Shown here: piece after piece, positions 7,232 to 15,435 of the stretch
Layout of the letters: every line of letters starts with the position of its first letter
How positions within the stretch are numbered: the stretch's first letter is position 1
Assembly: GCA_022791355.1 (NCBI GenBank)
Contig: JAAVYX010000107.1
Coordinates: 1-23,547, forward strand
Reading direction: 5' to 3'
DNA: 23,547 nt
Source of the DNA: Clostridiales bacterium
GTDB lineage: Bacteria; Bacillota; Clostridia; Oscillospirales; Acutalibacteraceae
Program-made: the position numbers and the translations under genes
Notes under the pieces: model-generated
Seen by the model: only the letters and a program-made list of their open reading frames with translations
Told to the model about the DNA's origin: nothing
Databases searched by the model: none

Positions 7232-7572
7232 ACCGAATCGCCTCCTTTCGACTGCTTAATACGAGCAGTTTTTTTTCCTGTTTTTAAATCACGTGGTGAA
7301 ATGACAGGCTTTCGTGGAAGTGCAACATGCGCCCCCTGTTCGGCAGGAAGCGCATCGCCGAGCATATCTAAAAGCTCAGGGAGAGCCGTTTGCTCCATAA
7401 CGGAGTCTCGGTTAGCCTCCTTGGCTTGCACCAGCTCGCTGCGAAGAACGGTTACGTCGGCCGGAGCGGTAATGGCCAGCCGCGCACGCCCTCCTTCAAT
7501 GGCCATAACGGCAATTTCAATATTGTCGCCGATAAAAATGGATTCGCCTGGGCGGCGCTGCAAAATCAGCAT
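7228..7572 (-). CDS. csrA: Carbon storage regulator CsrA with C-terminal extension
   Basis: CsrA binds GGA-containing mRNA leaders and blocks translation; in Firmicutes the main target is flagellin mRNA, and FliW opposes it. Residues 1-55 are a clean CsrA domain: MLILQRRPGESIFIGDNIEI, then RARLAITAPADVTVLRSEL. R6 and R44, the RNA-contacting arginines known from E. coli CsrA, are present. Usual CsrA length is about 60-80 residues, but this one has 114. The extra residues (about 58-114) carry a leucine-rich helix (ALPELLDMLGDALP) and then a basic tail (PRDLKTGKKTARIKQSK). AGGAGG stands 7 bases before ATG 7572. The start lies inside the 3' end of fliW (7-base overlap), so the antagonist and regulator are translationally linked. 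Confidence 0.93.
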   Translation of the reverse strand: MLILQRRPGESIFIGDNIEIAVMAIEGGRARLAITAPADVTVLRSELVQAKEANRDSVMEQTALPELLDMLGDALPAEQGAHVALPRKPVISPRDLKTGKKTARIKQSKGGDSV

Positions 7573-8021
7573 GAAGCATCCTCCTGTTCCGGAGCAAATT
7601 CCTCCAGGGGATGACGCATGTTATAACGGTCGCTTTCCAAAACGATTTGATATGCGGTAAGGGTCCCGGGATTCAAGGCAATGGGACATTTTAAATTAAC
7701 CGTACTGCTGGAAGCCGGCCGTTTGAGGGCGCAGAGCACATAATAGCAAAGCTGCTCATGATCCGACGCATCCAAGGCCTTTAACTCTTCCGGGCGCAAT
7801 TCAGGCGAATAGTCCGGGCGCAGGGCGAATGGATCCATAACAATGAACATCAAAGCGGGAGTCTGTACGCTTTGCAGACAAAACAGCGCGTCTATACCGC
7901 CTTCAAAGGGCAGCATTACAAACTGCCGTTCCTCCTCAAAGCCAAACAGTCCATTGGGAAACGTGATGCATTCATCGGCTTCATAATCGATCACGCCAAA
8001 ATACTTTGTCTGAATTTTCAA
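7566..8021 (-). CDS. fliW: Flagellar assembly factor FliW
   Basis: FliW binds free flagellin or CsrA. When flagellin is exported, FliW is freed to bind CsrA and release flagellin translation (partner-switching known from Bacillus). The 151-residue length is normal. Family landmarks are IDYEADECITFPNGLFGFEE at the N-terminus, FIVMDPFALRPDY in the middle, and NLKCPIALNP near residues 108-118. The start is TTG at 8021: AAGGAGAGG (8029-8037) lies 7 bases upstream, and no ATG fits the conserved N-terminus. It sits 21 bases after the yviE-like gene and overlaps csrA by 7 bases. Confidence 0.94.
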   Translation of the reverse strand: MKIQTKYFGVIDYEADECITFPNGLFGFEEERQFVMLPFEGGIDALFCLQSVQTPALMFIVMDPFALRPDYSPELRPEELKALDASDHEQLCYYVLCALKRPASSSTVNLKCPIALNPGTLTAYQIVLESDRYNMRHPLEEFAPEQEDASC

Positions 8022-8042
8022 ATCAGAACCTCTCCTTAGCCG

Positions 8043-8642
8043 TTATGCATCGCCGTCATGACTGGGGTCGGCCGACGGCGGAACATACAGAGGACCTCCC
8101 ACGTATTTGATTTCTACATCAGGCATCTGGCTGACTGAAATCTGCACGTCGCCCGGGATGAATTTCAGCTCGCTCCGGTTAAACTGCCAATCAAAATTCA
8201 GCTTATCCATCTCGTAACGAATCTGCATTTCACCTGGATCCCAATCGATTTCCGGCGCGGCGCTGGGTAAAAATTCGATACCAAGCTCCGAAACCTTACT
8301 ATAAGGCTGCGATTCGGCGGCAAATCGAGTGACCAGCTCCTCGCCAATCTTGGCCTTGAGCAAAAGCTGACCCTGCCGGGCGTAGGCTGCGGTAGCCTGA
8401 TACGCGGCCTGCTGACCCTTCTGGGCGTTTTGCTGGATAGAACGCGCCGGCGTCGGTATAATAGAATTTCGCGCTTCAAAGGTATCCACATTCAGGCGGA
8501 TGGGACGGCTGCGGATGCTCAAACCGCCTTTATCACGTGAAATTTCCAAATCTGCCGAGCCGCGCACATATTCCAATTTGGAATGGGTGGTTTTGATTTC
8601 CAGCTCAATCGGCACAGTTCGAATTTCAATAAGAGGATACAT
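8043..8642 (-). CDS. yviE: DUF6470/YviE-like flagellar-operon protein
   Basis: A 199-residue protein of unknown biochemical role. It occupies the position of yviE in the Bacillus order flgL-yviE-fliW-csrA and has the same style: an N-terminal PLIEIRTVPIELEIKTTHSK, a DLEISRDKGGLSIRS segment, an A/Q-rich helix in the middle (QKGQQAAYQATAAYARQGQ), and a beta-rich C-terminal half with repeated hydrophobic-alternating strands. I chose ATG 8642 because the family N-terminus begins there. A TTG three codons upstream (8651) is also in frame and follows a weak AGAAAG box by 5 bases, so it could be the true start. Neither has a strong ribosome binding site, unlike the neighbouring genes. Confidence 0.8.
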   Translation of the reverse strand: MYPLIEIRTVPIELEIKTTHSKLEYVRGSADLEISRDKGGLSIRSRPIRLNVDTFEARNSIIPTPARSIQQNAQKGQQAAYQATAAYARQGQLLLKAKIGEELVTRFAAESQPYSKVSELGIEFLPSAAPEIDWDPGEMQIRYEMDKLNFDWQFNRSELKFIPGDVQISVSQMPDVEIKYVGGPLYVPPSADPSHDGDA

Positions 8643-8677
8643 AAAAATCAACTACGCTTTCTACATGAAATTCATGG

Positions 8678-9802
8678 TTAATTGAGATAATCCATCAAGC
8701 TGTCGGACAAAATGCTGTTGCCCATCTTCAGGGCGGCGTTGTAGCAATACTGGGCGTAAATAAAGGAGGTAATCGCTTCGCCCATTTCACAGCGCTCGAT
8801 ATCGTGGAGCTGTTCCTTGACCGTGTCGGCGGTGCTGAGCAGCTGCTCATGGTTATTGTTTAAGAAGGAAACCTTGGTGGTCATCTCGGCATGGGACTTC
8901 TTGACCTGAGCCGCCGGGTCGGTAAACTTTTCGGCCAGCCGCTGAAACTCCTCCTGGTCCTCCTTGCTCTGCCATTCGCCGGAATCCTCATCGCAGCGGG
9001 AAAGAATGGTTCCCATGCGGTAGACAAGAGAAGCGATGTTCTTGGGATCTCCATCTGCATCCGTGCCGTAGCCCAGGATGTTGATGCCCGGCAGGGAATC
9101 ATTGAAAGCGCTGGACTCGATCAGCTTGCCGTTGGCGTCTTCCTTCAGACCAAATCCCACGTCCACGAAACGCTTTTCAGAACTCAGATAATTGAGCTTT
9201 TCCAGCTGCGCCTTGGCGGCGTCAATTTCATCTTGATTGGTTACGGCGCTGGTAGGATCGTCGGGATCGGCGTAAATCGGCTCGGGGATGCAGACGTCCA
9301 CAGGTACGCCGCGGTAGCAGAGCTGTCTCTGATCTCCTTCACCCTCCCAGGTAAAGGGAACGTTCAAACCGTCCGACCCGGCAAAGGTGAAAACATTGCC
9401 GTACTGGCCGTTCATGGTCTGCACAATGCTTTCAGAAAGCTGCTTAAGCTCCTGGCCCAAGGAGGTACGGCCGGCGCCGATGGAATCGGTTATTGAGTTC
9501 AGTACCGAAGACCAGGAGGAATCGCCCTTTTTATTGTCCACCATACTTACGACGCTGTCGACCGCAGAATAGGCGGTGGAAAACTTACGCACAGTAGCGT
9601 TGCTGATGGTTACCTGAGAATCCAGACGCTGAAAGGTGCGATGGAGCTGGTAACTCTGAGAAGCCGCGGCGGGGTCCTCTGCAAAGGAATTGAAATTGCG
9701 CTGGGTCAAAACGGTGGCGCGTGCGCTGTTCAGCCGGATAAAGGAGCTCATCAAGCTGGTCTTGTAGCTTTTTAAAACGCCGCCTGTAGTTGCACGAATC
9801 AT
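8678..9802 (-). CDS. flgL: Flagellar hook-associated protein 3 (hook-filament junction)
   Basis: FlgL joins the hook-FlgK ring to the flagellin filament and is exported through the flagellar type III gate. The N-terminus MIRATTGGVLKSYKTSLMSS and then LNSARATVLTQRNFNSFAEDPAAASQ give the flagellin/FlgL N-terminal coiled-coil pattern. The C-terminal helix (YAQYCYNAALKMGNSILSDSLMDYLN) pairs with it. The middle region (about residues 130-300) is variable, and the total of 374 residues is somewhat longer than the roughly 300-residue average. AAGGAGG (9812-9818) overlaps the flgK stop codon and lies 9 bases before ATG 9802, so the pair is probably coupled. Confidence 0.92.
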   Translation of the reverse strand: MIRATTGGVLKSYKTSLMSSFIRLNSARATVLTQRNFNSFAEDPAAASQSYQLHRTFQRLDSQVTISNATVRKFSTAYSAVDSVVSMVDNKKGDSSWSSVLNSITDSIGAGRTSLGQELKQLSESIVQTMNGQYGNVFTFAGSDGLNVPFTWEGEGDQRQLCYRGVPVDVCIPEPIYADPDDPTSAVTNQDEIDAAKAQLEKLNYLSSEKRFVDVGFGLKEDANGKLIESSAFNDSLPGINILGYGTDADGDPKNIASLVYRMGTILSRCDEDSGEWQSKEDQEEFQRLAEKFTDPAAQVKKSHAEMTTKVSFLNNNHEQLLSTADTVKEQLHDIERCEMGEAITSFIYAQYCYNAALKMGNSILSDSLMDYLN

Positions 9803-9816
9803 ATGTAAAAACCTCC

Positions 9817-11955
9817 TTATCTGCCTACAATGCCCGTATTGCTGATAAGCCGTTCCAGAGCCTCGTCCAGAGTGGTCATCAGACGGCAGGCAGCCGTGTA
9901 AGCCTTTTGATATCGTATCAGATTAGCGGCCTCGTCGTTGAGGTCCACGCCGGATACCGAGTCGCGGCCGGTATCCAGCTCAACAGCGCGGACAGCATAA
10001 GAATTTACCTGAATCTGCGTACTGCGCTGGTCGTTACCCAAAATACCTTCAATATTGTTCATCATACCGGCGAAGCTGCCGTGGAACATAGGAATATCGC
10101 TGGCGTTCTCCAGAATATCGGAAGGAATATAATCAAAGTTCCCCTCCATCAAAGCGCGGAAATGCAGGATATTTTCGTTTGCCGTACTGGAGGTCTCGCC
10201 TGTGGAGTTGGGCCGAATATAGGAAGCGATCAGCTTTACGTCGCTGTTGGACCATTTGTAGGCAATGGATATGTTGGCGGCCGTAATGTTGTCCGCATCG
10301 TCGCTGCTGCCGTGGTTGCTGAAGAGGTTGCCCGCCCCTTCCGGCTGGTAGCCGCCGTTTTCCGCAAGATATTCCTGCAAGGGCTTGCCTAGGGCGGCCT
10401 GCTGATCGGCGGTCAGGGGAATGTATTTATTGATCTTCCCGCCGCCCGGCAGTTCGATTGCGTCTCCCGAAGCGGTAACATAGTTGCCGTCTTCATCGGT
10501 CATATAGCCGTTGTTGGCTTCATTAAAGAGCGTGGCGACTTTATTGGCCAACAGATCCAAGGACCGCTGATAATACCGAATACCGCGTTTGGAGGACGCT
10601 CTTTCATCCACGCTGTTGATGTAGCCAGCAGAAGCGAACTCGCCGGATTCGGTGAGCATTTCCCGGCTGGACTGAAGGGAGCCGTACAAATCGTTGTCAT
10701 CCAAAGCGACCGGCAGCGTGTATTTTTCGACCGTCACAGACTGATAGTATTCCGTGCCGATTACATTTCCATCTGTATCGGTAATCTGCTTCTCTGAAAA
10801 GCTGTAAATGGTGCGGGAACCCTTGCCGTCGTCAATCGACTGGTTGACCGGATTGTAGTTGGGATCGGCCAGCACAGCCGCCTGCGCGGCGTCAAAGGCC
10901 GCCTTGTCGGCCAGCTTGGTGACTGTGGGCTTGCTTTGGCTGTACCATTCCCGCCCAGCCGTATCATACAGCTTCGTAAGAGAGAGAAGGAAGTTATCGT
11001 TGTCCACCTGATTGGCCTGTGCGATATCGTCCACCGGGCCGTTGGGACCCATATAGGGACCGCCTGTGGCAGGATCCTTGGGGTCATAATTGGGATTCAG
11101 CTCGGCCACTTTCTCCGGCAGCTCAATCTGGGTAGCGTAAACGCCGTCCACCAAAAGGGAGGAATCGGTGGAAACAGTGGCGTCAGGGTTGGCGTTGGCC
11201 AGACGGATGGAAAGTTTTTCTATCGTCATACCCATACCGATGTCTTCTTCAGTATAAGTAACGTCGATCTTGACATATTCGGAAAGCTCGTCGATCAAAC
11301 GGTTGCGCTCGTCGCGAAGCTCCAGACCGGGGTCGCCATGGAGATCGCACTTCCGAATGGAGACGTTCAAATCGCGGATATTAGACAGAATCTCATTCAC
11401 CGCAGTCAGGTCCTGCTTGAAGTGCGTGACGGTGCTATTGTACACCTCCTCCAATTCAGTCGCGGCGGAATTGAATAAGGTGGCAAGGGCCGACGCGGAG
11501 GACCGCACCTGGGTATCGTATTCGCCTTGATTGGTCTGGTCCGAAAGATTTTGCAAGGTTTTGAGCAAATCGCTGAACTGTGCGCTGATGATACCGTTCT
11601 CATCGTCGCCGGCCCCGATTTCATCCAAAACCATAGCGATGGAGTTAAGGATATCCAGCCTTTTACTGGTAGCGCCGACGCTGGCGGCTTCCGAACGATA
11701 CCGAATATCTAAATAGGGATCGCGCAGCTGAGAAACGCCCACAGCCAACGCGCCGTTGCCTATCTTCACATTGTTTCTTTGAGCGTACCGGTCGGGGCCG
11801 GACATGCTCAGACTGATCTGGTCCAGCGACTGTCTGGTATAACCCGGCGTATTGATATTTGAAATATTGTTGCCCGTAACGCTTAAGCCGTGCTGAGAGG
11901 TATACATACCCAAAAGGGCGGTGGTGAAGGAGCCGAAAGTACCAATAGAACCCAT
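9817..11955 (-). CDS. flgK: Flagellar hook-associated protein 1, long form
   Basis: FlgK forms the first junction ring at the hook tip. The N-terminus has the rod/hook family signature (GLSVTGNNISNINTPGYTRQ), and the C-terminus has the matching helix VDLNDEAANLIRYQKAYTAACRLMTTLDEALERL. At 712 residues it exceeds the usual 500-550. The excess lies in the middle third, between about residues 240 and 560, an Asp/Asn-rich section (for example NPNYDPKDPATGGPYMGPNG), probably extra surface domains. AGAAAGGAAAT precedes ATG 11955. It follows flgN by 19 bases in the operon. Confidence 0.95.
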   Translation of the reverse strand: MGSIGTFGSFTTALLGMYTSQHGLSVTGNNISNINTPGYTRQSLDQISLSMSGPDRYAQRNNVKIGNGALAVGVSQLRDPYLDIRYRSEAASVGATSKRLDILNSIAMVLDEIGAGDDENGIISAQFSDLLKTLQNLSDQTNQGEYDTQVRSSASALATLFNSAATELEEVYNSTVTHFKQDLTAVNEILSNIRDLNVSIRKCDLHGDPGLELRDERNRLIDELSEYVKIDVTYTEEDIGMGMTIEKLSIRLANANPDATVSTDSSLLVDGVYATQIELPEKVAELNPNYDPKDPATGGPYMGPNGPVDDIAQANQVDNDNFLLSLTKLYDTAGREWYSQSKPTVTKLADKAAFDAAQAAVLADPNYNPVNQSIDDGKGSRTIYSFSEKQITDTDGNVIGTEYYQSVTVEKYTLPVALDDNDLYGSLQSSREMLTESGEFASAGYINSVDERASSKRGIRYYQRSLDLLANKVATLFNEANNGYMTDEDGNYVTASGDAIELPGGGKINKYIPLTADQQAALGKPLQEYLAENGGYQPEGAGNLFSNHGSSDDADNITAANISIAYKWSNSDVKLIASYIRPNSTGETSSTANENILHFRALMEGNFDYIPSDILENASDIPMFHGSFAGMMNNIEGILGNDQRSTQIQVNSYAVRAVELDTGRDSVSGVDLNDEAANLIRYQKAYTAACRLMTTLDEALERLISNTGIVGR

Positions 11956-11974
11956 ATCAATTTCCTTTCTTATA

Positions 11975-12436
11975 TCAGGCGTGAAAATCAGTTTTCAGGG
12001 AAGGGGGGAGATCTACGTCCGCCGAGCCGTAGCCCGGTCCGGTTTTAGGATCGACCCCGGCGTTGGAAAGAATCTTTTCTATTTCATGCAGGTTGCATTC
12101 CAAAGTATCCCGCGCCACCTCCGCGGCGCTGCCGTAGATCTGATATTCGGTTTGCAGCCGGTCTATCGTGTTTTTCGCCCGCAGCTGGAGGGGGGCGGGA
12201 AATTTTGCGGGAAGCTGGGACAAGGGAATATCCAGAAGCCCATGCTGGGACAAAAGCTCTATACGCTTTTGCTCAAAACCGCGCACCGCCAAGGCCAGCG
12301 CCTGCTCCTGCCTGATAGCCTCGTTCAAGGCGATCAGGTCATCCTTGCGAACGGCGTCGGTTTTATCCCGGGACAAATCGGCTAACTGCTTCATGGTATC
12401 CGCAAGCCTATCAAAGAGTTCAATAATCGCCTCCAT
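11975..12436 (-). CDS. flgN: FlgN-family export chaperone for FlgK/FlgL
   Basis: A 153-residue, mostly helical protein with an N-terminal helix (IIELFDRLADTMKQLADLSRDKTDAVRKDD) and the characteristic EAIRQEQALALAVRGFEQKR segment. A proline-poor C-terminal helix (LQTEYQIYGSAAEVARDTLECNLHEIEKIL) should hold the client-binding face. FlgN escorts FlgK and FlgL to the export gate. Its ATG begins directly after the flgM stop (12437), and it lies just upstream of its clients, which supports the call. Sequence similarity in this family is low, so context carries much of the weight. Confidence 0.85.
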   Translation of the reverse strand: MEAIIELFDRLADTMKQLADLSRDKTDAVRKDDLIALNEAIRQEQALALAVRGFEQKRIELLSQHGLLDIPLSQLPAKFPAPLQLRAKNTIDRLQTEYQIYGSAAEVARDTLECNLHEIEKILSNAGVDPKTGPGYGSADVDLPPSLKTDFHA

Positions 12437-12742
12437 TTACAAACTCTCCTTGAGAAACAGCATATTGGCTGCGATTTGGGCGGGATCGGGCGTATACCGG
12501 CCGGAGGCAACCTCTTCGCGCAGAGCGCGAATATCGCTGGTGGAAACGGCCGTGCGCACTTCCCGCGACAGACAGCTGACCACATCCATGAATACGCGGT
12601 TCTCCCTATTGGAGGAAATACTGACCGAATCGCACTTGGTCTCTTGGGAGACTCTGGCGCGCGATGTTCGTTCCTTACTATTTGTATAGCCCGTTTTTGA
12701 GATTCCAACGGAAGGAACGGAATTCAAACCGGATGAAATCAT
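12437..12742 (-). CDS. flgM: Anti-sigma-28 factor FlgM
   Basis: FlgM binds and blocks the flagellar sigma factor (sigma-28/sigma-D) until it is exported through the finished hook. The protein has 101 residues. The C-terminal half has the sigma-binding pattern IRALREEVASGRYTPDPAQIAANMLF, matching the family's helix-GxYxxDxxxIA-helix. The N-terminal half is polar and probably disordered, as usual. AAGGAAGTGAG lies just upstream of ATG 12742. It is the first gene of the operon, downstream of an exact sigma-28-type -10 box, so it probably controls its own transcription. Confidence 0.92.
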   Translation of the reverse strand: MISSGLNSVPSVGISKTGYTNSKERTSRARVSQETKCDSVSISSNRENRVFMDVVSCLSREVRTAVSTSDIRALREEVASGRYTPDPAQIAANMLFLKESL

Positions 12743-12883
12743 GCTATCTCACTTCCTTTTGATAATTGCCAAAGGCAACAAAAAGTCTAAGTTGGAAGCC
12801 CCGCTTTTTATCCGCATTTTGCGGTAGATGTGCAATCCTTTTGTTACAGAAGGGCGACACGCAGCAGTGAACTTCATTAGTTA

Positions 12884-12910
12884 ATATCGGCCGTATTTGC
12901 GAAAAAAATA
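12884..12910 (-). promoter_or_regulatory. Probable sigma-28 (sigma-D) promoter of the flgM operon
   Basis: The minus strand has GCCGATAT at 12884-12891, identical to the sigma-D -10 consensus. The -35 position, 15 bases further up (12907-12910), reads TATT instead of TAAA and overlaps the T-run of the preceding terminator. Transcription would start near 12877, leaving a leader of about 135 bases before flgM. A second, weak sigma-A-like pair, TTCACT with TGTAAC 17 bases apart, lies slightly downstream. Confidence 0.55.
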
Positions 12911-12947
12911 AGGAAAGGGACGGAAAATTTTGTTTCCGTCCCTTTCC
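12902..12947 (-). terminator. Rho-independent terminator of the cheA-cheB operon
   Basis: A perfect 15-bp stem: ggaaagggacggaaa (12912-12926) pairs with tttccgtccctttcc (12933-12947), with a 6-base loop. On the minus strand it is followed by ttattttttt. It separates the chemotaxis transcript from the flgM operon on the same strand. Confidence 0.9.
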
Positions 12948-13022
12948 CGATGCGTTTCAGGATAAATCGCACAAAGGCGTCTATACCGTACGCTCGCATA
13001 CCGTCCGCGCAGGTCAAGCCGT

Positions 13023-14075
13023 TTAAAGGGTTTTCAGATGGCGCAGCAAAACCTGAGCGATATCCTCGCAGGAGGCCTGGGTGATTACCGCGCCGATTTT
13101 GTGGGCCACGCCCGGCATACCGTAAACCACGCAGGATTCTTCATCCTGTCCAATCGTATAAGCCCCCCGCTTACGCATGGATAGCAAACCGTCCGCGCCG
13201 TCCTGTCCCATACCGGTCATGATAATGCCGACCATTTTACACTGCACGTTTTCCGCCATGGAGCGAAACAGAACGTCCACCGAAGGCCGGTGGCCGCTGA
13301 CCTTTTCTCCAGGCGCGCAGGAAACGGTATATCGGTTACCGATGCGCACAACTTTTGTTTGGTAATCAGCCGGGGCGATCAGGGCCAGGCCGCGGTGGAT
13401 TTCGTCGCCGTGCTGGGCTTCCCTGACCTCCATACGGCACAGACGGTTCAATCGCTCGGCGTACATCTTTGTAAAGCCCGGCGGCATATGCTGTACGATA
13501 AGCATGCCGGGAATGTCCTCCGGCAGGCGTTTCATAACCTCCAGGGTGGCTTCGGTCCCGCCGGTGGAGGCGCCAAGTCCGATGAGGACCTTGTCCGGCG
13601 CGGCGTTCACAGGCGGATGAAAGGCCGCCGATACGGGCGCTTTGCCAGGAACCGGCGCGGCTTCCGGGCTTTTTTTAACCCGTACCTTGGCCGTTGCGGC
13701 GACCAAAACCTTCTGGGTCAACGTGGTAATAAATTCCGCCTGATGGCTGGACTCGGGCTTTCGGACAAAATCCACGGCACCGACAGAAAGCGCGTCGAAA
13801 ACCTTTAAATCCAGCGTCGAAACCAAAATCACGGGAACCGGGTGCTCGGGAAGAAACTGCTTCAAAAAGTCAATCCCGTTCATGCCGGGCATTTCCACGT
13901 CCATGGTCATCACGTCGGGCCGCAGCTTCTGGAATTTATTTCTGGCGTCCAGCGTGTTGACCGCATAGCCTACTACCTCGATCCTCGGATGGGCGGAAAG
14001 GCCCTTTATAATCAGGGAACGGGCGACCATAGAATCGTCGACGACCATGACGCGTATCTTTTTATCAGGCGACAT
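13023..14075 (-). CDS. cheB: Chemotaxis protein-glutamate methylesterase/deamidase CheB
   Basis: Removes methyl groups from chemoreceptor glutamates and deamidates glutamines, providing adaptation feedback. The N-terminal receiver domain (residues 1-125) has the acidic pair D13/D14 and phospho-acceptor D59 in TMDVEMPGMNG, with KPE at residues 106-108. An Ala/Pro-rich linker (about 126-160) leads to the methylesterase domain with catalytic S170 (GASTGG), H196 (VQHMPPGF) and D292 (MTGMGQDGADG). The length of 350 is normal. A GGGGGG box lies about 6 bases before ATG 14075. The gene is last in the cheA-W-R-B transcript, 24 bases after cheR. Confidence 0.96.
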   Translation of the reverse strand: MSPDKKIRVMVVDDSMVARSLIIKGLSAHPRIEVVGYAVNTLDARNKFQKLRPDVMTMDVEMPGMNGIDFLKQFLPEHPVPVILVSTLDLKVFDALSVGAVDFVRKPESSHQAEFITTLTQKVLVAATAKVRVKKSPEAAPVPGKAPVSAAFHPPVNAAPDKVLIGLGASTGGTEATLEVMKRLPEDIPGMLIVQHMPPGFTKMYAERLNRLCRMEVREAQHGDEIHRGLALIAPADYQTKVVRIGNRYTVSCAPGEKVSGHRPSVDVLFRSMAENVQCKMVGIIMTGMGQDGADGLLSMRKRGAYTIGQDEESCVVYGMPGVAHKIGAVITQASCEDIAQVLLRHLKTL

Positions 14076-14099
14076 AAATACCCCCCAAAAAATTACAAG

Positions 14100-14936
14100 T
14101 TACTTCTGAAAGGTTGCCGGCGCCAATCTACGATAGGGCGACTTGGGACTTAAATTTTCAGAATAGCTGATCATGAGATAGCCGCCGGGGACAGAGGCGT
14201 CGTAAAAGCGCTGCACAAGCGCGTCCTTGGTGGGCTGATCGAAATAAATCATTACGTTGCGGCAAAAAATAACGTCAAATTTCCGCTTGAAACGAATGGG
14301 GTCCATCAAATTAAAGGTCTGAAAAATAACGTTGTTTTTGATCTGCGGCGCTACCGCGAAATGGCCGCCGGACGGAACGAAATACTTTTTCTTCCAGGCC
14401 GGCGGAATGGTATCCGGCAGGTCGTAAACGCCCCTTCGCGCCTCGGTGAGGGCGCGGGCCGAAATATCCGTGGCCAGCACGCGGGTGTCCCACTGGGAGG
14501 CCTGCGGGCCGAGATAATCCAGCAGATACATGGAGATATTATAGGGTTCTTCCCCCGTGGAACAACCGGCGCTCCAGATGGCAAGGTTTTTATCCTTCTG
14601 GTGCCGCTGCACAATGTCCGGAATAATATTGTTTTTAAAATATTCCAGATGGTCCTGTTCGCGCATGAAAAAGGTATAGTTAGTGGTCAGCTTGTTGAGC
14701 ACCAGGGTGACCTCTTCCTCGTCCTTGCTCTTTAAAAGATGATCCACAAAGGCCGAAAAGCTGGTATAGCCCTTTTGCTTGATCGCGACCGACAGCCGTC
14801 CGGTAATCAGCTGCCGCTTCTGCGAAAGATCGATACCGTAGGTGGAATGCATAAAGTTGACCAACCTGGTAAAATCTGCGTCCGAAATGGTCATGGGAGA
14901 AAACCGCGGCGCGGCGTTTTGATTTTGATTAATCAT
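14100..14936 (-). CDS. cheR: Chemotaxis protein methyltransferase CheR
   Basis: Methylates receptor glutamates using S-adenosylmethionine, the counterpart of CheB. The N-terminal helical domain is followed by LTTNYTFFMRE (residues 83-93, the family's NETxFFR region), the SAM-binding loop WSAGCSTGEEPYNI (121-134), VLATDIS (153-159) and FCRNVMIYFD (224-233). The length of 278 is normal. ATG 14936 overlaps the end of cheW by 8 bases and lacks a clear ribosome binding site, so it probably depends on coupling to cheW; an ATG at codon 15 (14894) is a less likely alternative. Confidence 0.95.
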   Translation of the reverse strand: MINQNQNAAPRFSPMTISDADFTRLVNFMHSTYGIDLSQKRQLITGRLSVAIKQKGYTSFSAFVDHLLKSKDEEEVTLVLNKLTTNYTFFMREQDHLEYFKNNIIPDIVQRHQKDKNLAIWSAGCSTGEEPYNISMYLLDYLGPQASQWDTRVLATDISARALTEARRGVYDLPDTIPPAWKKKYFVPSGGHFAVAPQIKNNVIFQTFNLMDPIRFKRKFDVIFCRNVMIYFDQPTKDALVQRFYDASVPGGYLMISYSENLSPKSPYRRLAPATFQK

Positions 14937-15414
14937 GGGGCAGCAGCTGCTCGCAATCCAGAACTAGCATAGTGCCGGAACCATCCGGAAGAGCGCACAT
15001 TCCCGAAACAAGCTTTTGGACGCTTTGAGCCGGCATCGGGCGAATGTCCGCTTTGGGGATATCGATCATCTGATCGACCGAGTCTACGAAAATTCCCATT
15101 TCGGTACCGTTTAGATTTAATACGATGACCAGGCAATCTGTTTTTTCAGGCTTCCCAAGGTGCAGGCGGATATCGATGATGGGGATCATCTGGCCGCGCA
15201 GATTGATGATGCCGCGGATAAAAGGCGGCAGCATGGGGAGATATGTAATGGTATAGCTGGTGGAGATTTCGATAACGACCTCCGCGTCAACGCCGATTTT
15301 CAAATCATCGGTCATGAAAACAAGAAATTTCTGCGAGTCCACAACCTCTTCGGTTGGCGCGAAAGCCGACTCGTTGACCTGATCTTCGGTAATGAACAGC
15401 ATATCCTCGTTCAT
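14929..15414 (-). CDS. cheW: Chemotaxis coupling protein CheW
   Basis: CheW links chemoreceptors to the kinase CheA in the polar array. After a 20-residue variable N-terminus the CheW domain runs from QKFLVFMTDDLKIGVDAEVV through FIRGIINLRGQMIPIIDIR, the family signature (RGxxNLRGxxxPxxDLR). The start was chosen by spacing: AGGAGG at 15426-15431 is 11 bases before ATG 15414 but only 2 bases before the upstream ATG 15423, which is too close. The difference is three residues. It lies 21 bases after the cheA stop and overlaps cheR. Confidence 0.94.
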   Translation of the reverse strand: MNEDMLFITEDQVNESAFAPTEEVVDSQKFLVFMTDDLKIGVDAEVVIEISTSYTITYLPMLPPFIRGIINLRGQMIPIIDIRLHLGKPEKTDCLVIVLNLNGTEMGIFVDSVDQMIDIPKADIRPMPAQSVQKLVSGMCALPDGSGTMLVLDCEQLLPHD

Positions 15415-15435
15415 CGGCTGCATTCCCTCCTTCGA

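Noticed and set aside
9790..10392. A 200-codon plus-strand open frame
   Set aside because: Antisense to flgK, which has clear conserved ends and frame.
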